Shown here one piece after another: positions 62,856 to 64,000 of a DNA stretch of 64,000 nt; the first letter of the stretch is position 1, and the number at the start of each line of letters is the position of its first letter. This DNA comes from SHZI01 sp041396045 (GTDB taxonomy: Bacteria; Pseudomonadota; Gammaproteobacteria; Steroidobacterales; GCA-2729495), in assembly GCA_041396045.1 (NCBI GenBank), contig JAWKZI010000001.1, positions 186,001 to 250,000 of the forward strand. The letters run 5' to 3'. The position numbers and the translations under genes are program-made. The notes below the pieces were generated by a model. The model saw nothing but the letters and a program-made list of their open reading frames with translations. It had not been told where the DNA came from and ran no database searches.

Positions 62856-62861
62856 GCGCGG

Positions 62862-63623
62862 CTACAGGATGGCTACAACCGGGGCGTGATCGGAGGGCTT
62901 TTCGAGCTTTCGCGGGCCTATGTCGATGGTGGCAGCGGTGCATTGTGCTGCCAGCGTGTCGGATGCCAGGATCAGGTCGATGCGCAGTCCGTGCTTGCGC
63001 CTGAAGCCCATCTGCCGGTAGTCCCACCAGGAATAGGATCCATCGGGCTGGTCGAAGAGCCGGAACGTGTCCTTGAGGCCGAGGGCGAGCAGGCCCTGTA
63101 GTCGTTCCCGCTCGGGTACGCTGCACAGGACCTTGTCGCGCCAGAGTTCCGGGTCATGCACATCGCGGTCTTCGGGGGCGATGTTGAAATCGCCAACGAT
63201 GGCCAGGCGTTCGTGATGCTTCAGTTCATCGGCAAGGTACGCCGTGAGCGCATCCAGCCAGTCCAGTTTGTATTGATACTTGTCGGAACCCACGCTCTGG
63301 CCGTTTGGCACATAGACGTTGATGACGCGGGTGCCGGCGTAGGTGGCAGCAATCACACGACGCTGTTCATCCTCAAAATCCGGAATCCCGGTAGTCACGT
63401 CGACAGGTTCGTTACGCGACAACAGCGCCACGCCGTTATAGGCCTTCTGTCCGGACAGCACGCAGCGATAGCCGGTTGCTTCGATATCAGCCAGTGGGAA
63501 AGTGGCCGCTTCGGTTTTGATTTCCTGCAGGGCCAGCACATCCGGTTCGTGTGCGTTCAGCCAGTCCACAACGTGCGACAGGCGCTGACGTATGGAGTTT
63601 ACGTTCCAGGAGGCGAGTTTCAA
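62862..63623 (-). CDS. xthA: Exodeoxyribonuclease III
   Basis: 253 aa, EEP-fold nuclease. MKLASWNVNSIRQRL, LQEIKTE (metal Glu), NVYVPNG, GDFNIAPEDRDVHD, the RIDLIL segment and SDHAPVVAIL with the catalytic His. It removes 3' blocks and cuts AP sites in base excision repair. Its ATG overlaps the stop of the upstream oligopeptidase gene (ATGA). Convergent with the MFS gene. Confidence 0.94.
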   Translation of the reverse strand: MKLASWNVNSIRQRLSHVVDWLNAHEPDVLALQEIKTEAATFPLADIEATGYRCVLSGQKAYNGVALLSRNEPVDVTTGIPDFEDEQRRVIAATYAGTRVINVYVPNGQSVGSDKYQYKLDWLDALTAYLADELKHHERLAIVGDFNIAPEDRDVHDPELWRDKVLCSVPERERLQGLLALGLKDTFRLFDQPDGSYSWWDYRQMGFRRKHGLRIDLILASDTLAAQCTAATIDIGPRKLEKPSDHAPVVAIL

Positions 63624-64000
63624 TCCTCGATTCCTGACTGGCGGAGCAGCGCATCCACATGTGCCGGCCGCCCCCGGAATGCCACGAAGGCCTCGCCAAT
63701 ATCCCGGGTACCGCCAATTTCCAGAATATTTTCACGGAAGCGACGTGCCAGGTCGGCATTGAACAATCCGGACTCCTCGAAGGCAGCGAATGCATCGGCG
63801 GCCAGAACTTCTGCCCATTTGTAGCTGTAGTAGCCGGCCGCATAACCGCCGCCGAAGATATGCGTGAAGGCGTGGGCAAAGCGGTTCCATGCCGGATGCC
63901 GGAGCACTGCCACCGTATCGCGAACCTCGGCCAGTACATCCATGATCCGCCCGCCTGTGGCGGGGCTGTACTCCGCATGGATACGCAAATCAAACAGCGC
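63620..64000 (-). CDS. prlC: Oligopeptidase A (M3 family), C-terminal part; N-terminus beyond window edge
   Basis: Only about the last 126 residues are present, entering at the right edge as ALFDLRIHAEYSPATGG. YAAGYYSYKWAEVLAADAFAAFEE is the conserved M3 C-terminal segment that completes the active-site wall. The HEXXH zinc motif lies outside the window. PrlC degrades signal and other peptides in the cytoplasm. Stop overlaps xthA. Confidence 0.88.
   Translation of the reverse strand, partial: ALFDLRIHAEYSPATGGRIMDVLAEVRDTVAVLRHPAWNRFAHAFTHIFGGGYAAGYYSYKWAEVLAADAFAAFEESGLFNADLARRFRENILEIGGTRDIGEAFVAFRGRPAHVDALLRQSGIED

Overview
This window is about 64 kb of chromosome around the replication origin of a high-GC (roughly 60% by eye) gammaproteobacterium. 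The evidence is the gene order glnA-(DUF4124)-glnL-glnG, glyQS, gyrB-recF-dnaN-dnaA-rpmH-rnpA-yidC-mnmE-mnmG, rsmG-parA-parB, atpIBEFHAGDC, glmU-glmS, with gamma-type products (EnvC, SecB, TrmL, RraB-like, PrlC). I cannot name the genus. REP-like palindromes of the type GGAGCGGCTT-AGCCGCGA recall those of Xanthomonadales/Pseudomonadales. I see no phage, transposase, CRISPR, rRNA or tRNA.

Layout. 1-4.0 kb: ctpA (cut by the left edge) and envC leftward; rhodanese, secB and gpsA rightward. 4.1-10.6 kb: trmL, a class 1B dihydroorotate dehydrogenase, then the leftward nitrogen cluster glnA-DUF4124-glnL-glnG. glnA has a textbook sigma-54 promoter and two NtrC-type dyads 32 bp apart. 10.6-15 kb: glyQ, glyS, gmhB and a PlsC-type acyltransferase. 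15-26.6 kb: origin region. gyrB, recF, dnaN and dnaA read leftward; rpmH, rnpA, yidC and mnmE read rightward; a GGDEF gene reads leftward. The dnaA-dnaN gap carries a DnaA-trio-like tract, a GC-rich spacer and DnaA boxes. Two parS sites lie inside recF, and the ParA/ParB that would use them are encoded at 38.6-40.5 kb. 26.9-38 kb: mnmG, then an oligopeptide ABC transporter (SBP, two permeases, one fused double ATPase) and assorted metabolic genes inserted between mnmG and rsmG. 40.6-47.6 kb: the complete F1Fo ATP synthase operon.

47.7-55 kb holds the most unusual accessory module: an ECF sigma factor and zinc-motif anti-sigma gene facing a leftward bufferin-type operon. That operon has a Cys-rich secreted precursor (BufA-like), a DUF692 multinuclear iron oxidase (BufB) and a DUF2063 partner (BufC). 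A strong stem-loop lies between the precursor and the enzyme genes. glmU and glmS follow. 55-64 kb: a hotdog-fold protein, RraB-like protein, S-formylglutathione hydrolase, DUF5924 membrane protein, luciferase-like oxidoreductase, HD-domain protein, glycine-zipper lipoprotein, Rieske protein, MFS exporter, exonuclease III and the end of oligopeptidase A.

A warning for users: five genes (glyS, gyrB, recF, mnmE and the fused Opp ATPase) are interrupted by small indels, several of them clustered and at G/C runs. The out-of-frame parts still match the protein families. Because glyS and gyrB are essential and have no second copy here, I read this as mainly sequence error in a draft or metagenome assembly, not gene death.
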